Position numbers and translations under genes: made by a program
Source: Pseudomonadota bacterium
GTDB lineage: Bacteria > Pseudomonadota > Gammaproteobacteria > Steroidobacterales > Steroidobacteraceae
DNA length: 37,878 nucleotides
Assembly: GCA_947454465.1 (NCBI GenBank)
Contig: CANGJP010000017.1
Coordinates: forward strand, 1 to 37,878
Reading direction: 5' to 3'
Notes under the pieces: generated by a model
Told to the model about the DNA's origin: nothing
Databases searched by the model: none
The model's input: the letters and a program-made list of their open reading frames with translations, nothing else
Part shown: in pieces, positions 16,721 through 26,470 of the stretch
How the letters are laid out: every line of letters starts with the position of its first letter
Position numbering within the stretch: the first letter of the stretch is position 1

Positions 16721-16760
16721 AGGTAATCATCCGCGCCTAACTTTTTGTTGAGATTACGCC

Positions 16761-17636
16761 ATGACCTGGTTTGCCAAGATCCTTCCTTCGCGCATCAAGA
16801 CCGAGCGCCGTACGCGTTCGGTTCCTGAGGGGTTGTGGATGAAGTGCGCTGCATGTGATGCAGTGCTGTATAGAGCCGAGCTCGAGCGTAATTTGCACGT
16901 GTGTCCCAAGTGCAGTCATCACATGCGTTTGGCGGCCAGAGTACGACTAGAGGATTTTCTTGATCCTGATTCGGGTGTCGAGTTGGCTGATAGCGTCACG
17001 CCCGAAGATCCGATGAAGTTTCGTGATACCAAGAAATATAAAGATCGACTCAGTCAAGCACAGAAAAGTACCGAGGAGGCCGATGCGCTTATCGTCATGG
17101 CGGGCAAGGTACTCAATATAGAGCTGGTGGCCTGTGCCTTTGAATTCGATTTCCTAGGTGGGTCCATGGGGTCGGTAGTGGGTGAGCGCTTTGTCAGGGC
17201 GGTGGAATATTGCCTGCAGCATCGTCAGCCCTTGATTTGTTTTTCCTCCAGTGGGGGCGCCCGCATGCAGGAAGCAATGTTTTCATTGATGCAGATGGCT
17301 AAAACCAGTGCTGCTCTAGCTAAATTGGCACAGGCGCGTCTGCCGTTCATTTCCGTGTTGTGTGATCCCACAATGGGTGGCGTGTCTGCCAGTCTTGCCA
17401 TGTTGGGTGATGTCAATATTGCCGAGCCGCGTGCACTGATTGGTTTTGCTGGTCAGCGTGTTATTCAGCAGACCGTTCGTGAAACGCTGCCTGAAGGCTT
17501 TCAGCGCAGTGAGTTTCTGCTCGAGCATGGCGCGGTAGACATGATTGTCGATCGCCGTGATATGCGTGAAAAAGTTGCTCAGTTGCTGGCGGCGTTGACG
17601 CATCTGCCCTCGCCAATAGAAACCGTTGCCAGTTGA
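16761..17636 (+). CDS. accD: Acetyl-CoA carboxylase carboxyltransferase subunit beta
   Basis: 291 residues. With AccA it moves the carboxyl group from biotin to acetyl-CoA, forming malonyl-CoA for fatty-acid synthesis. The N-terminal zinc ribbon has four cysteines: C29, C32, C48 and C51 ([17 protein letters not shown]). The crotonase-fold core shows [19 protein letters not shown], the oxyanion segment [18 protein letters not shown], and [15 protein letters not shown]. Length fits the family. It starts the accD-folC-dedD-cvpA-purF block conserved in gammaproteobacteria; folC begins 74 bp downstream. Confidence 0.96.
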   Translation: MTWFAKILPSRIKTERRTRSVPEGLWMKCAACDAVLYRAELERNLHVCPKCSHHMRLAARVRLEDFLDPDSGVELADSVTPEDPMKFRDTKKYKDRLSQAQKSTEEADALIVMAGKVLNIELVACAFEFDFLGGSMGSVVGERFVRAVEYCLQHRQPLICFSSSGGARMQEAMFSLMQMAKTSAALAKLAQARLPFISVLCDPTMGGVSASLAMLGDVNIAEPRALIGFAGQRVIQQTVRETLPEGFQRSEFLLEHGAVDMIVDRRDMREKVAQLLAALTHLPSPIETVAS

Positions 17637-17710
17637 TGGCCTGCAAAACTGCCCGTTAACCCAGCGCGATTCACTAGATGGGTTCCGGTTGCTGCGTGCC
17701 GTAAATCACG

Positions 17711-18991
17711 ATGCGATTTGATGTACTTGAAGACTGGCTGAGTTGGCAGGAAACCCTGCATCCTCATTCGATTGATCTCGGACTGGGTCGCATACGGATC
17801 GTATTGGATCGGCTGGGTTGGAAACCGCCTTCCTGCCCAGTTATCACCGTGGCGGGGACCAAGGGTAAGGGGTCATGTGTCGCCTTACTCGAGAGTATCT
17901 ATCGTGCTGCGGGTTACCGTGTCGGCACCTTCACTTCACCGCACCTGCGTCACTACAGCGAACGTATTCAGATTGCAGGTCGAAACATTACTGCGCTTGA
18001 GCTATGCGGTGTGTTCGCACGTATTGATGCGGCGCGCGCTGATCTTTCACTGACTTATTTTGAATTTAATACCCTGGCGGCGTTGCTGACTTTTGAAAGC
18101 GCCATGCTTGATGTGTGGGTGTTAGAAGTAGGCATGGGCGGACGTTTGGATGCGGTCAATGTGGTCGATCCCGATGTAGCCGTGGTGACCTCTATCGGTC
18201 TTGATCACACTGAATGGTTGGGTGCCGACCTGAATAGCATTGCCAGAGAAAAGGCTGGGATTTATCGTGCTAACAAGCCGGCCGTGTTTGGTTCGTCAAC
18301 TATGCCCGTCGCCATTGCTGAATGTATTCAGTCAGTTGGCGCTATTTTGTTCCATTTGGGTGAGCATTATGGGTATGTGCCACAGGGCGATAACTGGAGT
18401 TGGTGGATGCGGGATGTGCACCTAACTCATCTGCCTGTCCTCGGTATCGCCGGATCGATTCAGCTTGAAAATGCCAGTACTGCGTTAGCAGTGGTGCACT
18501 TGCTGGCTGAGCGGTTACCGGTCTCGGTCAATGGACTGCAGGCTGGCTTGCGCACTGCACGATTAGCGGGCCGTTTCCAAGTGATATCACCTCCGCAGGT
18601 TCAGGGTGACGTGGAGTGGGTGTTGGACGTCGCGCACAATCCTATGTCGGCGCAGGTACTGGCCAGTCATTTGTCTACCCTCAGGCGAATCAAAACCTTA
18701 GGCATCATTGGTGTCATGGGTGATAAAGATCTCGATGGCATGGTGCTGGCGCTAGGCGCTCAAGTTGATCATTGGTTGGTTGTCAGTCTTCCTGGGCCGC
18801 GTGGCTTATCGGCCGCTGTGTTATCGAGTCGTTTGCAAGCCCTCAAGGTGTCGGTTATGAGTAGTGCTGAGACCATGGCCAGTGCCTGTGAGCAGGCGGT
18901 AGGCTTGTCTCATCAATACGGGCTTCAGCGCATAGTGATCTGCGGGTCGTTTTTGACCGTCGGTCCGGCATTGGATTGGTTGCAGTTTTAA
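17711..18991 (+). CDS. folC: Bifunctional folylpolyglutamate/dihydrofolate synthase
   Basis: 426-residue Mur-ligase-family enzyme that adds glutamate to dihydropteroate and glutamyl tails to folates. The P-loop is VAGTKGKGSCVALLE (GTKGKGS at 49-55). Other landmarks: TFTSPHLRHYSERIQI, the omega-type segment EVGMGGRLDAVNVV, TSIGLDHTEWLG, EKAGIYR and the C-terminal-domain DVAHNPMSAQVLA. Start ATG at 17711, ribosome site weak. The dedD-like gene follows within 30 bp. Confidence 0.94.
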   Translation: MRFDVLEDWLSWQETLHPHSIDLGLGRIRIVLDRLGWKPPSCPVITVAGTKGKGSCVALLESIYRAAGYRVGTFTSPHLRHYSERIQIAGRNITALELCGVFARIDAARADLSLTYFEFNTLAALLTFESAMLDVWVLEVGMGGRLDAVNVVDPDVAVVTSIGLDHTEWLGADLNSIAREKAGIYRANKPAVFGSSTMPVAIAECIQSVGAILFHLGEHYGYVPQGDNWSWWMRDVHLTHLPVLGIAGSIQLENASTALAVVHLLAERLPVSVNGLQAGLRTARLAGRFQVISPPQVQGDVEWVLDVAHNPMSAQVLASHLSTLRRIKTLGIIGVMGDKDLDGMVLALGAQVDHWLVVSLPGPRGLSAAVLSSRLQALKVSVMSSAETMASACEQAVGLSHQYGLQRIVICGSFLTVGPALDWLQF

Positions 18992-19019
18992 TTGCAACTA
19001 ATCGTTATACTTCGCGACT

Positions 19020-19676
19020 GTGGAACGTCAACTTCAAGAACGTCTATTGGGTGCAGCAGTACTGATTGTTATTGCTGTTATTCTCGTGCCGGAAATGTTT
19101 TCTGGCACCCATTCCCGTTCATCACTATCGCCATCGGGTGATGCGTCTAACGCGGGACAGTTAAAGACAATTCAAATCGATCTGCAATCCGCAACGGTCA
19201 GTGCACCTGCGGTACAAGCTTCAGCGCCTGTTCCAGTTGAAGCGTCTCAAGCCGTCGTTGCTGCAGTGACCTCTTCCAGCGAGTCTTCTTCTGTTGAACA
19301 GGTTGCTGCCCCGCATTCGGAAAGTTCTAGTCACTCGAGTGAGGCCGTCAGCAGTGCGCCACCCGTTGCTGTGGTAGCGCATCCTGTGGCGACTCCAGAC
19401 AAACCTGTTGTGTCTGAAGCTAAAAAAACCGCCCATGCCAAACTAGAGCAGTGGGTTGTTCAAATCGGCAGCTTTAGTACCAAGGAGAGGGCGCAGCAGG
19501 TCATTGGTAAGCTTGCTTCTATGGGATTGAAAGCCTCTCAGGCGCCGATTAAATCGGGCAACAAGACCTTATATCGGGTACGAAGCGCTGCGATTGCTGA
19601 CCGCGATGAGGCAATGACTGCGCTGAAAAAAATTGAAGCTACCTATCCTGGGGCTTCTGTAGTTTCTCTCCGTTAG
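19020..19676 (+). CDS. dedD: DedD-like SPOR-domain cell-division protein
   Basis: 218 residues: a short basic N-terminus, one membrane helix (about 9-25), a long Ser/Ala/Val-rich low-complexity periplasmic linker, and a SPOR domain (about 144-218, WVVQIGSFSTKERAQQVIGKL). SPOR domains bind glycan strands stripped of stem peptides at the division site, so a role in septation like E. coli DedD is likely. It starts with GTG at 19020, and the first residues (ERQLQERLLGAAVLI) match DedD. It is in the expected place between folC and cvpA. Confidence 0.9.
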   Translation: MERQLQERLLGAAVLIVIAVILVPEMFSGTHSRSSLSPSGDASNAGQLKTIQIDLQSATVSAPAVQASAPVPVEASQAVVAAVTSSSESSSVEQVAAPHSESSSHSSEAVSSAPPVAVVAHPVATPDKPVVSEAKKTAHAKLEQWVVQIGSFSTKERAQQVIGKLASMGLKASQAPIKSGNKTLYRVRSAAIADRDEAMTALKKIEATYPGASVVSLR

Positions 19677-19746
19677 CGTGTGTTTCTTTTCGAATGCTGA
19701 ATTTGCGCTTAAATTCCAATCTCGCCGCAGATTCAGGTGCCGAATT

Positions 19747-19755
19747 TGCTAGAAT
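19747..19755 (+). promoter_or_regulatory. Extended -10 promoter candidate upstream of cvpA-purF
   Basis: TGC followed by TAGAAT (19750-19755) forms an extended -10 element 69 bp upstream of cvpA, in the widest gap of the cluster (about 147 bp after dedD). The -35 region is weak, as is normal for extended -10 promoters. It would let cvpA-purF be expressed independently of accD-folC-dedD. No clear PurR box is seen. Confidence 0.45.
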
Positions 19756-19823
19756 GCACAGGCCCGATTCGGTGCAGTGACCGTCTCATTTAATTGAACC
19801 AAATCAATGAGCCCCAGATCCGC

Positions 19824-20336
19824 ATGAATGCCATCGATTATTTGCTGTTAGCTATCTTGCTGGTCTCGTTGGTGCTGGGCTTTTTCCGTGGTTTCTTGCG
19901 GGAATCTATCTCTCTACTTAGTTGGTTGGGTGGCTTATGGCTGTCGTGGCATTACGCCTATCTGGTCGAGCCTTACTTGGCGGGGATGTTAAAGGAGTCA
20001 CCTTGGAACATCTGGGCCGGTCGCCTGTTTCTGTTCGTTGCAATCTTGGTGCTGGGCTGGATCATTGCGGGCATCGCCAGTTATTTTGTACACCAGTCAG
20101 GCATCAGTTTGACGCTTGATCGAATGCTGGGGGTTTTGTTTGGTGCGATTCGTGGGGCCGTCGTGATTGCCATCCTCGTGATGCTCGGGTTGCAGGTGCA
20201 ACTTGACCGAAGTCACTGGTGGCGCGTTTCTCACTTTATGCCGATGGCAGTAGAAGTTTCCGGCTGGATTAAGGGCTTTGCAGAGTCCGCGGTTAAATAT
20301 CAGAAAGCGCAGTCCGAAGTGGCTGTTGAGGCGTAG
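19824..20336 (+). CDS. cvpA: CvpA family inner-membrane protein
   Basis: 170 residues with about four membrane helices, matching colicin V production protein Cvp[36 protein letters not shown] at the start in two helical parts, then [20 protein letters not shown], the family's most conserved segment. The biochemical role is unsettled; in E. coli it is needed for colicin V export and for bile-salt tolerance in pathogens. The start ATG at 19824 aligns with E. coli; the frame extends upstream to 19794. purF begins 7 bp after the stop, so the two are co-transcribed as in E. coli. Confidence 0.9.
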   Translation: MNAIDYLLLAILLVSLVLGFFRGFLRESISLLSWLGGLWLSWHYAYLVEPYLAGMLKESPWNIWAGRLFLFVAILVLGWIIAGIASYFVHQSGISLTLDRMLGVLFGAIRGAVVIAILVMLGLQVQLDRSHWWRVSHFMPMAVEVSGWIKGFAESAVKYQKAQSEVAVEA

Positions 20337-20343
20337 TTTAAGT

Positions 20344-21855
20344 ATGTGCGGAATTGTTGGTTTTGTTGGAAATGCGCCCGCTAATCAGTTGATTTATGAC
20401 GCATTAAGTGCGTTACAGCATCGCGGTCAAGATGCTGCAGGCATCATGACCTGCTTTGATGGTGAGCTGTTTATGCGCAAGGGTACCGGTCTGGTACGTG
20501 ATGTGTTTCAACAGCGCCATATGCTGTCCTTGAAGGGCAGTATTGGTATTGGCCATACCCGCTACCCAACTGCCGGTTGTGATAGTTCCGCTGAAGCGCA
20601 ACCCTTTTACGTTAATTCACCTTACGGTATTGGTTTGGCTCATAACGGTAATCTCACCAACGCGCAGGAACTGGCAGAAGTATTGATGCGTGAGGATCGC
20701 CGCCATCTCAACACCACTTCCGATTCAGAGGTGTTGCTCAATGTCTTTGCCAGTGAGTTGTCACGTGTTAGCACTCCGCGTGCTACTGCCGCTGAGATTT
20801 TTGCAGCACTGGATGCGGTGTACCGACGTTGCCGTGGTGGTTTTGCTGCGGTGGCGTTGATTGTGGGTCATGGTCTTGTTGGGTTTCGTGATCCTCACGG
20901 TATTCGTCCTTTGGTGATCGGTAAGCGTGAAAATAGCCGCGGCACGGAATACATGCTGGCCTCAGAGAGCGTGGCGCTTGATCTTGCCGGATTTAAGCTG
21001 TTACGTGATGTTGCGCCGGGTGAGGCGGTCTTTATTGATGAAGTGGGCCGGTTCTATTCGCGTCAATGCGTGTCGTCTACTTTACATACGCCTTGTATCT
21101 TCGAATACGTTTACTTTGCTCGACCCGATTCCATCATCGATAACATCTCGGTACATAAGGCTAGATTGCGTATGGGTGAATTGCTCGCGGAGAAGCTGCG
21201 ACGTGTGTACCCTGATCATGATATTGATGTGGTGATTCCTATTCCTGACACCAGTCGCACTGCGGCTGTACAAATTGCCCAGTTACTGGGCATTAAATTC
21301 CGCGAAGGGTTTGTGAAAAACCGTTATATCGGTCGTACCTTCATCATGCCTGGCCAAGAACAGCGCGCTAAATCAGTCCGTTCCAAGCTCAATCCGATTG
21401 ACTTGGAATTTCATGGTAAAAATGTTTTGTTGGTAGACGATTCTATTGTCCGAGGTACAACCTCAGCGCAAATTATTGATTTGGCACGCGAGGCTGGTGC
21501 ACGCAAAGTGTACTTTGCCTCTGCAGCACCTGCGGTGCGTTACCCAAACGTGTATGGCATCGATATGCCTTCCGTGAATGAATTAGTGGCGCATGGTCGC
21601 AGCGAGGCTGAAGTGGCCACTGAAATTGGTGCTGATTGGCTGCTGTACCAAGACCTTGATGATCTGGTGCATGCTTGTCAGCATCATGATTCCTCTATTC
21701 AGCGTTTCGATACGTCCTGTTTTTCTGGCGAGTACGTGACCGGTGACGTCACGGCTGATTATCTGGAAAAACTGCAAATTGAGCGTTCTGATGCGGCCAA
21801 AGCCAAACGCCGTCAGGCTAATAAGGGTGAGATGAAGGCTATTAGAGCTGTATAG
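20344..21855 (+). CDS. purF: Amidophosphoribosyltransferase
   Basis: 503 residues, first committed step of purine synthesis: PRPP plus glutamine to phosphoribosylamine. The protein starts MCGIVGFVG, so the N-terminal glutaminase nucleophile is exposed after removal of Met1. Glutaminase segments include [12 protein letters not shown] and [11 protein letters not shown]. The PRPP-binding motif is [13 protein letters not shown]. Start ATG at 20344. The length is close to E. coli PurF (505), and the sequence lacks the CxxC Fe-S ligand pattern of the Bacillus type. In pseudomonads metZ follows purF; here a receiver-kinase gene does. Confidence 0.96.
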   Translation: MCGIVGFVGNAPANQLIYDALSALQHRGQDAAGIMTCFDGELFMRKGTGLVRDVFQQRHMLSLKGSIGIGHTRYPTAGCDSSAEAQPFYVNSPYGIGLAHNGNLTNAQELAEVLMREDRRHLNTTSDSEVLLNVFASELSRVSTPRATAAEIFAALDAVYRRCRGGFAAVALIVGHGLVGFRDPHGIRPLVIGKRENSRGTEYMLASESVALDLAGFKLLRDVAPGEAVFIDEVGRFYSRQCVSSTLHTPCIFEYVYFARPDSIIDNISVHKARLRMGELLAEKLRRVYPDHDIDVVIPIPDTSRTAAVQIAQLLGIKFREGFVKNRYIGRTFIMPGQEQRAKSVRSKLNPIDLEFHGKNVLLVDDSIVRGTTSAQIIDLAREAGARKVYFASAAPAVRYPNVYGIDMPSVNELVAHGRSEAEVATEIGADWLLYQDLDDLVHACQHHDSSIQRFDTSCFSGEYVTGDVTADYLEKLQIERSDAAKAKRRQANKGEMKAIRAV

Positions 21856-21906
21856 GTATCACTGAATCACCGTCCGCTCGGAATGCACTCGACAGAGAGA
21901 AGATGA

Positions 21907-23154
21907 ATGTCGATCAGGGTTTTGTGTATTACGGATGAAATTGAGTTCGGACGCCTGCTTCAGCATCACCTCGATAGTTTCATGTCAGGGATTGTATGTA
22001 AGATTTATTCCCCTGTTGAGCGAGGCAGGCCACACGAGGCCTTTCAGGCTACTGGATACGATGTCGTGCTGTTGGATGGCGCGGTAGAGGCCGGTGCGGG
22101 CTTGGAGTGGTTACGTGATCTGGCAGGTCGAACAGGGTTTGCGCCGGTCATTTATTTTTACCTAACGAAAGATCACTATCAGGCCTGCTTAGAGTTAGGT
22201 GCTAAGGGCTGTTTTGCTCGCGGTCGATTTGGCCATCGTCAGTTTGTTACCGCACTTCATGAGATCAGTGAGCAACGCAAGCGTGCCGCTGTTCTGTTGT
22301 CTGCACGCCAGTGTGCAGATCAGGCTTGTCAGTTTGATGGTATTTCGATTCGTGGTCACCGCCTGATCAAGCCGCTTGGTAGCGGTGCATCTTCCAAGGT
22401 CTATCTCGCTGAAAGTGAGAAAGAAGGCGAGATCGTTGCGCTAAAAGTGTTGGTGCATCACCACGACACGAAGGACGCTCCTGAGCGTTATGAGCGTTTT
22501 ATGAGTGAATATCAGCTGTTGGCTGATATCACTCACCCTAATGTCGTGCATATCTATGATTTCGGTGTCGCTGATGATCATGCTTTTATTACCATGGAAT
22601 ATTTCCCACTCGGTGATTTGCGGCAACGTCTTCAGCGATCGATGAGCGTGATGGAAGCGCTAAGTTATACCGAGCAAGTAGTGCGCGCATTAGATGTGGT
22701 GCATCAAGTGGGTGTACTGCATCGCGATATCAAGCCCGGCAATATCATGCTGCGTGCAGAGGGTTCGGTGGCATTGATTGATTTTGGTGTGGCGCTCCCA
22801 TTACAGGCTGCTACTCAGCATGACAAGTTGGGCAGTATTTTTGGTACGCCCTACTACATGAGTCCTGAGCAGGGTCATGGTGGTTTGGTTGATGTGCGCA
22901 GTGACTTGTATAGTATTGGTGTGATGCTCTATGAATTACTGGCCCGTAAGCGACCTTATGTGTCCGATTCGGTGATGAACGTGATTTATATGCATCGGCA
23001 TCTACCAATACCAGAGCTTCCTATGCATGCAGTGTGGCTGCAGCCGCTGTTGAATCGTCTCATGGCTAAAAACCCCGAGCATCGCTTTCAAACGGCACAA
23101 GAATTGATATCTACCTTTGATGAGATGAAAGCATGGGTCGAATTGACCCGTTAG
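21907..23154 (+). CDS. Receiver domain fused to a Hanks-type Ser/Thr protein kinase
   Basis: 415 residues in two parts. Residues about 1-122 form a CheY-like receiver: acidic pair D10/E11, the phosphoacceptor candidate D57 in VVLLDGAV, and T87, but the usual invariant lysine near 105 is replaced in CFARGRF, so phosphotransfer signalling may be altered. Residues about 148-412 form a complete protein kinase: glycine loop GSGASSKV (158-165), ATP lysine K180 in VALK, helix-C glutamate near E201, catalytic HRDIKPGN (272-279), DFG (292-294) and GTPYYMSPEQ (313-322). No membrane helix or PASTA repeat is present, so it is soluble. The start is supported by GAGAGAAG just upstream. It follows purF (51-bp gap) and precedes miaE. 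No phosphatase or histidine kinase is next to it; its input and targets are unknown. Confidence 0.88.
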   Translation: MSIRVLCITDEIEFGRLLQHHLDSFMSGIVCKIYSPVERGRPHEAFQATGYDVVLLDGAVEAGAGLEWLRDLAGRTGFAPVIYFYLTKDHYQACLELGAKGCFARGRFGHRQFVTALHEISEQRKRAAVLLSARQCADQACQFDGISIRGHRLIKPLGSGASSKVYLAESEKEGEIVALKVLVHHHDTKDAPERYERFMSEYQLLADITHPNVVHIYDFGVADDHAFITMEYFPLGDLRQRLQRSMSVMEALSYTEQVVRALDVVHQVGVLHRDIKPGNIMLRAEGSVALIDFGVALPLQAATQHDKLGSIFGTPYYMSPEQGHGGLVDVRSDLYSIGVMLYELLARKRPYVSDSVMNVIYMHRHLPIPELPMHAVWLQPLLNRLMAKNPEHRFQTAQELISTFDEMKAWVELTR

Positions 23155-23187
23155 AATTGTTTCATCATTAAGCTTTGAATCTTACCC

Positions 23188-23808
23188 ATGTCATTACCAC
23201 TGCAATTTGCCGATACCTTGCTGGAGCCTACGCCCGATGCGTGGTTTGACTATGCCGCGGCTCATTGGCAGATCTTGCTGGTTGATCATGCAAATTGTGA
23301 GAAAAAAGCAGCGTCTACGGCGTTGTCACTGATCTTCACGTATCCGGAAGATATGGATCTGACCGAGCGCATGTCGCGTCTCGCGCGTGAAGAGTTGCGT
23401 CATTTTGAACAGGTGCAACGGCTAATGCAGCAGTTGAAGGTGCCGTTCACTCGTCTGCCTCCTTCACGGTATGGTGAGTCATTGCGCAAAGTCATTCATC
23501 GTGAAGAGCCTGCACGACTGTTGGATATTTTGTTGTGTGGTGCCTTAATTGAAGCGCGGTCCTGCGAGCGTTTTATGGGTTTAGCGCCCCGACTGAGTGA
23601 GCCGTTGCAAAGTTTCTATGCGGGTCTGGCGGCGTCTGAGGCCCGTCATCATGGGTTGTATCTGCGATTGGCTGAGCAGCGTTATTCGGGTCAGTGGCAA
23701 GAGCGATTACAGTACTTGCGTGCTGCTGAAGCGCAGTTAATCACGTCACCCGATCCGTTGTTTCGCTTCCATTCTGGGCTGCCGATGGAGCTCAGCGAGG
23801 CAGGCTGA
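23188..23808 (+). CDS. miaE: tRNA-(ms[2]io[6]A)-hydroxylase
   Basis: 206-residue ferritin-like di-iron monooxygenase that hydroxylates the isopentenyl group of ms2i6A at tRNA position 37. The iron ligands can be placed: E38 (CEKKA), E69 and H72 in REELRHFEQV, E122 (LIEARSCERF), and E151/H154 in SEARHHGLYLRL. The family is found mainly in gammaproteobacteria. The 3' end overlaps the end of lpxH on the other strand by 17 bp. miaA and miaB, which make its substrate, are not in the window. Confidence 0.92.
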   Translation: MSLPLQFADTLLEPTPDAWFDYAAAHWQILLVDHANCEKKAASTALSLIFTYPEDMDLTERMSRLAREELRHFEQVQRLMQQLKVPFTRLPPSRYGESLRKVIHREEPARLLDILLCGALIEARSCERFMGLAPRLSEPLQSFYAGLAASEARHHGLYLRLAEQRYSGQWQERLQYLRAAEAQLITSPDPLFRFHSGLPMELSEAG

Positions 23809-24514
23809 TCAGCTCGTGTCCTTGGGCGGACCAGTTCAGCACGCTGCCTTGGTGGTGCCAGTCGCCGAGTACGATACGAGTTCCGCCAGTGGAGTGGGTG
23901 CCGGGTTGATGAACGGCCGGACGATGAGTATGACCATGAATCAACCACTGCACCTTTGCCTGTTGCATATAACGTGTGACCGCTTGCTGATTGACATCCA
24001 TGATGGTGCTGTGGGTTTGTTGGGTGTGTTTACGGCTTTCGTGGCGCATACGGTTGGCTAACGCTTGCCGTTGCTTGATGGACAGGACGCGCAACACACC
24101 CAAGGTGAGCGGATGACGCAGAATGCGGCGTAGTCGTTGGTAGGCCAGGTCATCGGTACACAGTACATCGCCATGGCACAGCAAGACCTGTTTTCCATAC
24201 AGGTTAATCACGCTGCCATCTTTTAATAATTGGCAGCCGGTACGGCGGCAGAAAGCATTCCCGAGTAAAAAATCACGGTTGCCGTGCATCACATAGCACG
24301 CAACACCACTGTCGGTCAGGGCTTTGAGTTCATTTTGAATGCGCTCATAGGTTGGGTCAGGGTCATCATCGCCAATCCAAAACTCGAACAGGTCACCCAA
24401 AATGTACAGCGCTTCAGCCTGACGCGCTTGGCCACGCAGGAACCCCAGAAATTGCTCAGTAATTTCTGGCTGTAGGCCATTGAGGTGAATATCGGATACG
24501 AAAAGGGTGCTCAC
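23792..24514 (-). CDS. lpxH: UDP-2,3-diacylglucosamine diphosphatase
   Basis: 240-residue calcineurin-like Mn-dependent phosphoesterase of the lipid A pathway, cleaving UDP-2,3-diacylglucosamine to lipid X and UMP on the inner membrane. Metal ligands are visible in SDIHLNG (D8, H10), LGDLFEFWIGDD (D41), HGNRDFLLG (N79), LCHGD and HGHTHRP. Its presence shows an LPS-bearing organism. The gene ends convergently inside the miaE 3' end and is divergent from cysS, as in E. coli, except that ppiB, which separates lpxH and cysS there, is missing. Confidence 0.94.
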   Translation of the reverse strand: MSTLFVSDIHLNGLQPEITEQFLGFLRGQARQAEALYILGDLFEFWIGDDDPDPTYERIQNELKALTDSGVACYVMHGNRDFLLGNAFCRRTGCQLLKDGSVINLYGKQVLLCHGDVLCTDDLAYQRLRRILRHPLTLGVLRVLSIKQRQALANRMRHESRKHTQQTHSTIMDVNQQAVTRYMQQAKVQWLIHGHTHRPAVHQPGTHSTGGTRIVLGDWHHQGSVLNWSAQGHELISLPR

Positions 24515-24661
24515 CCGTCCAGTTTACCCGTTGTGTCCTGCGGAAGGGTGGGCGACGTGACGCGGGAATGAGGTTCTGTGCAGCAAGTTCTGCGCAATCC
24601 CTTGGCTTTCCGTTACCATTCGAACCTGTATTCCGTATTGGCCATTACCAAGATTTCCAGC

Positions 24662-26107
24662 ATGTTGCAGATTCATAACTCGCTCAGCGGTCACAAAGAA
24701 GTCTTCAAGCCCTTGGTGCCGGGCACCGTGCGCATGTACGCCTGCGGGATCACCGTCTATGACTACTGTCATCTCGGTCATGCGCGCATGCTGATTGTGT
24801 TCGACATGGTGCGCAAATACCTGCGTTCGTTAGGCTATCACGTGACCTTTGTGCGCAACATCACCGACATCGATGACAAGATCATCGTGCGTGCTGCTGA
24901 AAATAATGAACCTATTGCTGACCTGACTGCGCGGTTTATTCGTGCTATGTGGGATGACTATGCGGCATTGGGTGTAGAGCGAGGGGATCATGAGCCGCGC
25001 GCTACCGAATATGTGCCTGCTATTGTCTCGATGGTTAACCGCTTGGTGCGCAAGGGCCATGCCTATGCGGCTGCCAATGGTGACGTGTATTTCTCGGTAT
25101 CCAAGTTTGCTGACTACGGCAAGCTATCCGGCAAAAAGCTGGAAGACCTACGCGCCGGTGCGCGCGTTGAAGTGAATGAAGCCAAGCAAGATCCGCTGGA
25201 TTTCGTGTTGTGGAAAGCATCTAAGCCCGGTGAGCCTTCATGGGATTCGCCTTGGGGCCAGGGGCGTCCAGGTTGGCACATTGAGTGTTCAGCCATGTCC
25301 ACGCAGTTGCTCGGCCCGCATTTTGATATTCACGGTGGCGGCATGGATTTGATGTTCCCTCACCATGAAAATGAGATTGCCCAATCGTGTTGTGCCTGCG
25401 ATGCACCCTTTGTGAATTACTGGATGCACAACGGTTTCGTGCGCGTCGATAACGAAAAAATGTCCAAGTCATTGGGTAACTTTTTTACTATTCGTGAAGT
25501 ACTGGCTTGGGTGCGCGATCCTGAAGTCATCCGTTATTTCATGCTGTCCAGTCATTATCGTGGGCCCATTAATTACTCAGTTGATAATTTAGATATGGCG
25601 GATGCCGGTTTAGAGCGCATCTATCTGGCTTTGCGTGGACTGGAGTTGCCGCAGCAGGTGGTACGCAGTGCAGCGAGTGAGCGTTTTTCTGCGGCGATGG
25701 ATGATGATTTCAATACCCCATTGGCGATTTCCGAATTGCAGCAAGTGGCTAAGGAAATCAACATTGCCAAAAGCGAGGGCCGCACTGCACAGTCGACTGA
25801 GCTGGCAGGTGAGTTGGTATCGCTGGCCTCCGTGCTAGGTATTGCTCAACAGGTGCCGGATCTATTTTTGCGTAAGGCTGCACCCAAACGTGGGCCAGAG
25901 GCCTACTCGACTAAGGCCGCACGCACTGCCGCTCAAACGGAAGGGGTTGAGTTATCGGACGCACAAATTGATGAGTTGATCGCCATGCGCCTTACGGCCC
26001 GAAAGTCTAAGGACTGGAAGGAATCCGATCGAATTCGCGATGAGTTATCGGCGCACGGCATCCTGCTTGAAGACGGTCCGCAGGGCACGACCTGGCGGCG
26101 GCGCTAA
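24662..26107 (+). CDS. cysS: Cysteinyl-tRNA synthetase
   Basis: 481-residue class I aminoacyl-tRNA synthetase charging tRNA-Cys. The HIGH motif appears as HLGH (37-40), and [10 protein letters not shown] carries the KMSKS loop. The active-site zinc that selects cysteine is bound by C28 (YACGITVYD) and residues around [16 protein letters not shown] and CACD. The start ATG at 24662 places MLQIHNSLS in register with E. coli; a longer frame begins at 24578 but would reach into the lpxH/cysS promoter gap. The tRNA operon follows about 130 bp downstream. Confidence 0.95.
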   Translation: MLQIHNSLSGHKEVFKPLVPGTVRMYACGITVYDYCHLGHARMLIVFDMVRKYLRSLGYHVTFVRNITDIDDKIIVRAAENNEPIADLTARFIRAMWDDYAALGVERGDHEPRATEYVPAIVSMVNRLVRKGHAYAAANGDVYFSVSKFADYGKLSGKKLEDLRAGARVEVNEAKQDPLDFVLWKASKPGEPSWDSPWGQGRPGWHIECSAMSTQLLGPHFDIHGGGMDLMFPHHENEIAQSCCACDAPFVNYWMHNGFVRVDNEKMSKSLGNFFTIREVLAWVRDPEVIRYFMLSSHYRGPINYSVDNLDMADAGLERIYLALRGLELPQQVVRSAASERFSAAMDDDFNTPLAISELQQVAKEINIAKSEGRTAQSTELAGELVSLASVLGIAQQVPDLFLRKAAPKRGPEAYSTKAARTAAQTEGVELSDAQIDELIAMRLTARKSKDWKESDRIRDELSAHGILLEDGPQGTTWRRR

Positions 26108-26155
26108 GTTGCCGAATTATTTATCAATTAGAAGGGTTTTCAGTCTTAATTTGCG

Positions 26156-26184
26156 TTGACGGTTGCAGGGTCGATCCGTATGAT
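26156..26184 (+). promoter_or_regulatory. Sigma70 promoter of the tRNA operon
   Basis: TTGACG (26156-26161) and TATGAT (26179-26184) are separated by exactly 17 bp. The upstream 40 bp are AT-rich, like an UP element. The bases after the -10 (TCCGCGTC) form the GC-rich discriminator typical of stable-RNA promoters under stringent control. The first tRNA begins 55 bp after the -10 box. Confidence 0.72.
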
Positions 26185-26239
26185 TCCGCGTCCCGTGCGG
26201 GGTCACTATCTTGCACGTTTGTGATAATCACGGTTCCGG

Positions 26240-26316
26240 CGGGGTATGGCGCAGTCTGGTAGCGCATCTGCTTTGGGAGCAGAGGGTCGTAGGTTCGAAT
26301 CCTGCTGCCCCGACCA
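26240..26316 (+). tRNA. tRNA-Pro (anticodon TGG)
   Basis: 77-nt cloverleaf with encoded CCA. The acceptor arm starts CGGGG and ends CCCCG plus ACCA. The anticodon loop is TTTGGGA, anticodon TGG, and the T-loop is GTTCGAATC. It closely resembles E. coli proM. First of four tRNAs in one transcript. Confidence 0.95.
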
Positions 26317-26352
26317 TTAAGTGTTATCGCAAGTGAGGGGTGTCGAAACCGA

Positions 26353-26429
26353 GCGCCCGTAGCTCAGTTGGATAGAGCACCGGCCTTCTAAGCCGGGGGT
26401 CGCAGGTTCGAATCCTGCCGGGCGCGCCA
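26353..26429 (+). tRNA. tRNA-Arg (anticodon TCT)
   Basis: 77-nt cloverleaf with acceptor GCGCCCG/CGGGCGC, discriminator G and encoded CCA. Anticodon loop CTTCTAA gives TCT, reading AGA/AGG. D-arm and T-arm (GGTTCGAATCC) are standard. It lies 36 bp after tRNA-Pro. Confidence 0.95.
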
Positions 26430-26470
26430 TCGGTGCGGCAGGCAGATAAATTTTGCACGGACTACGTTTT

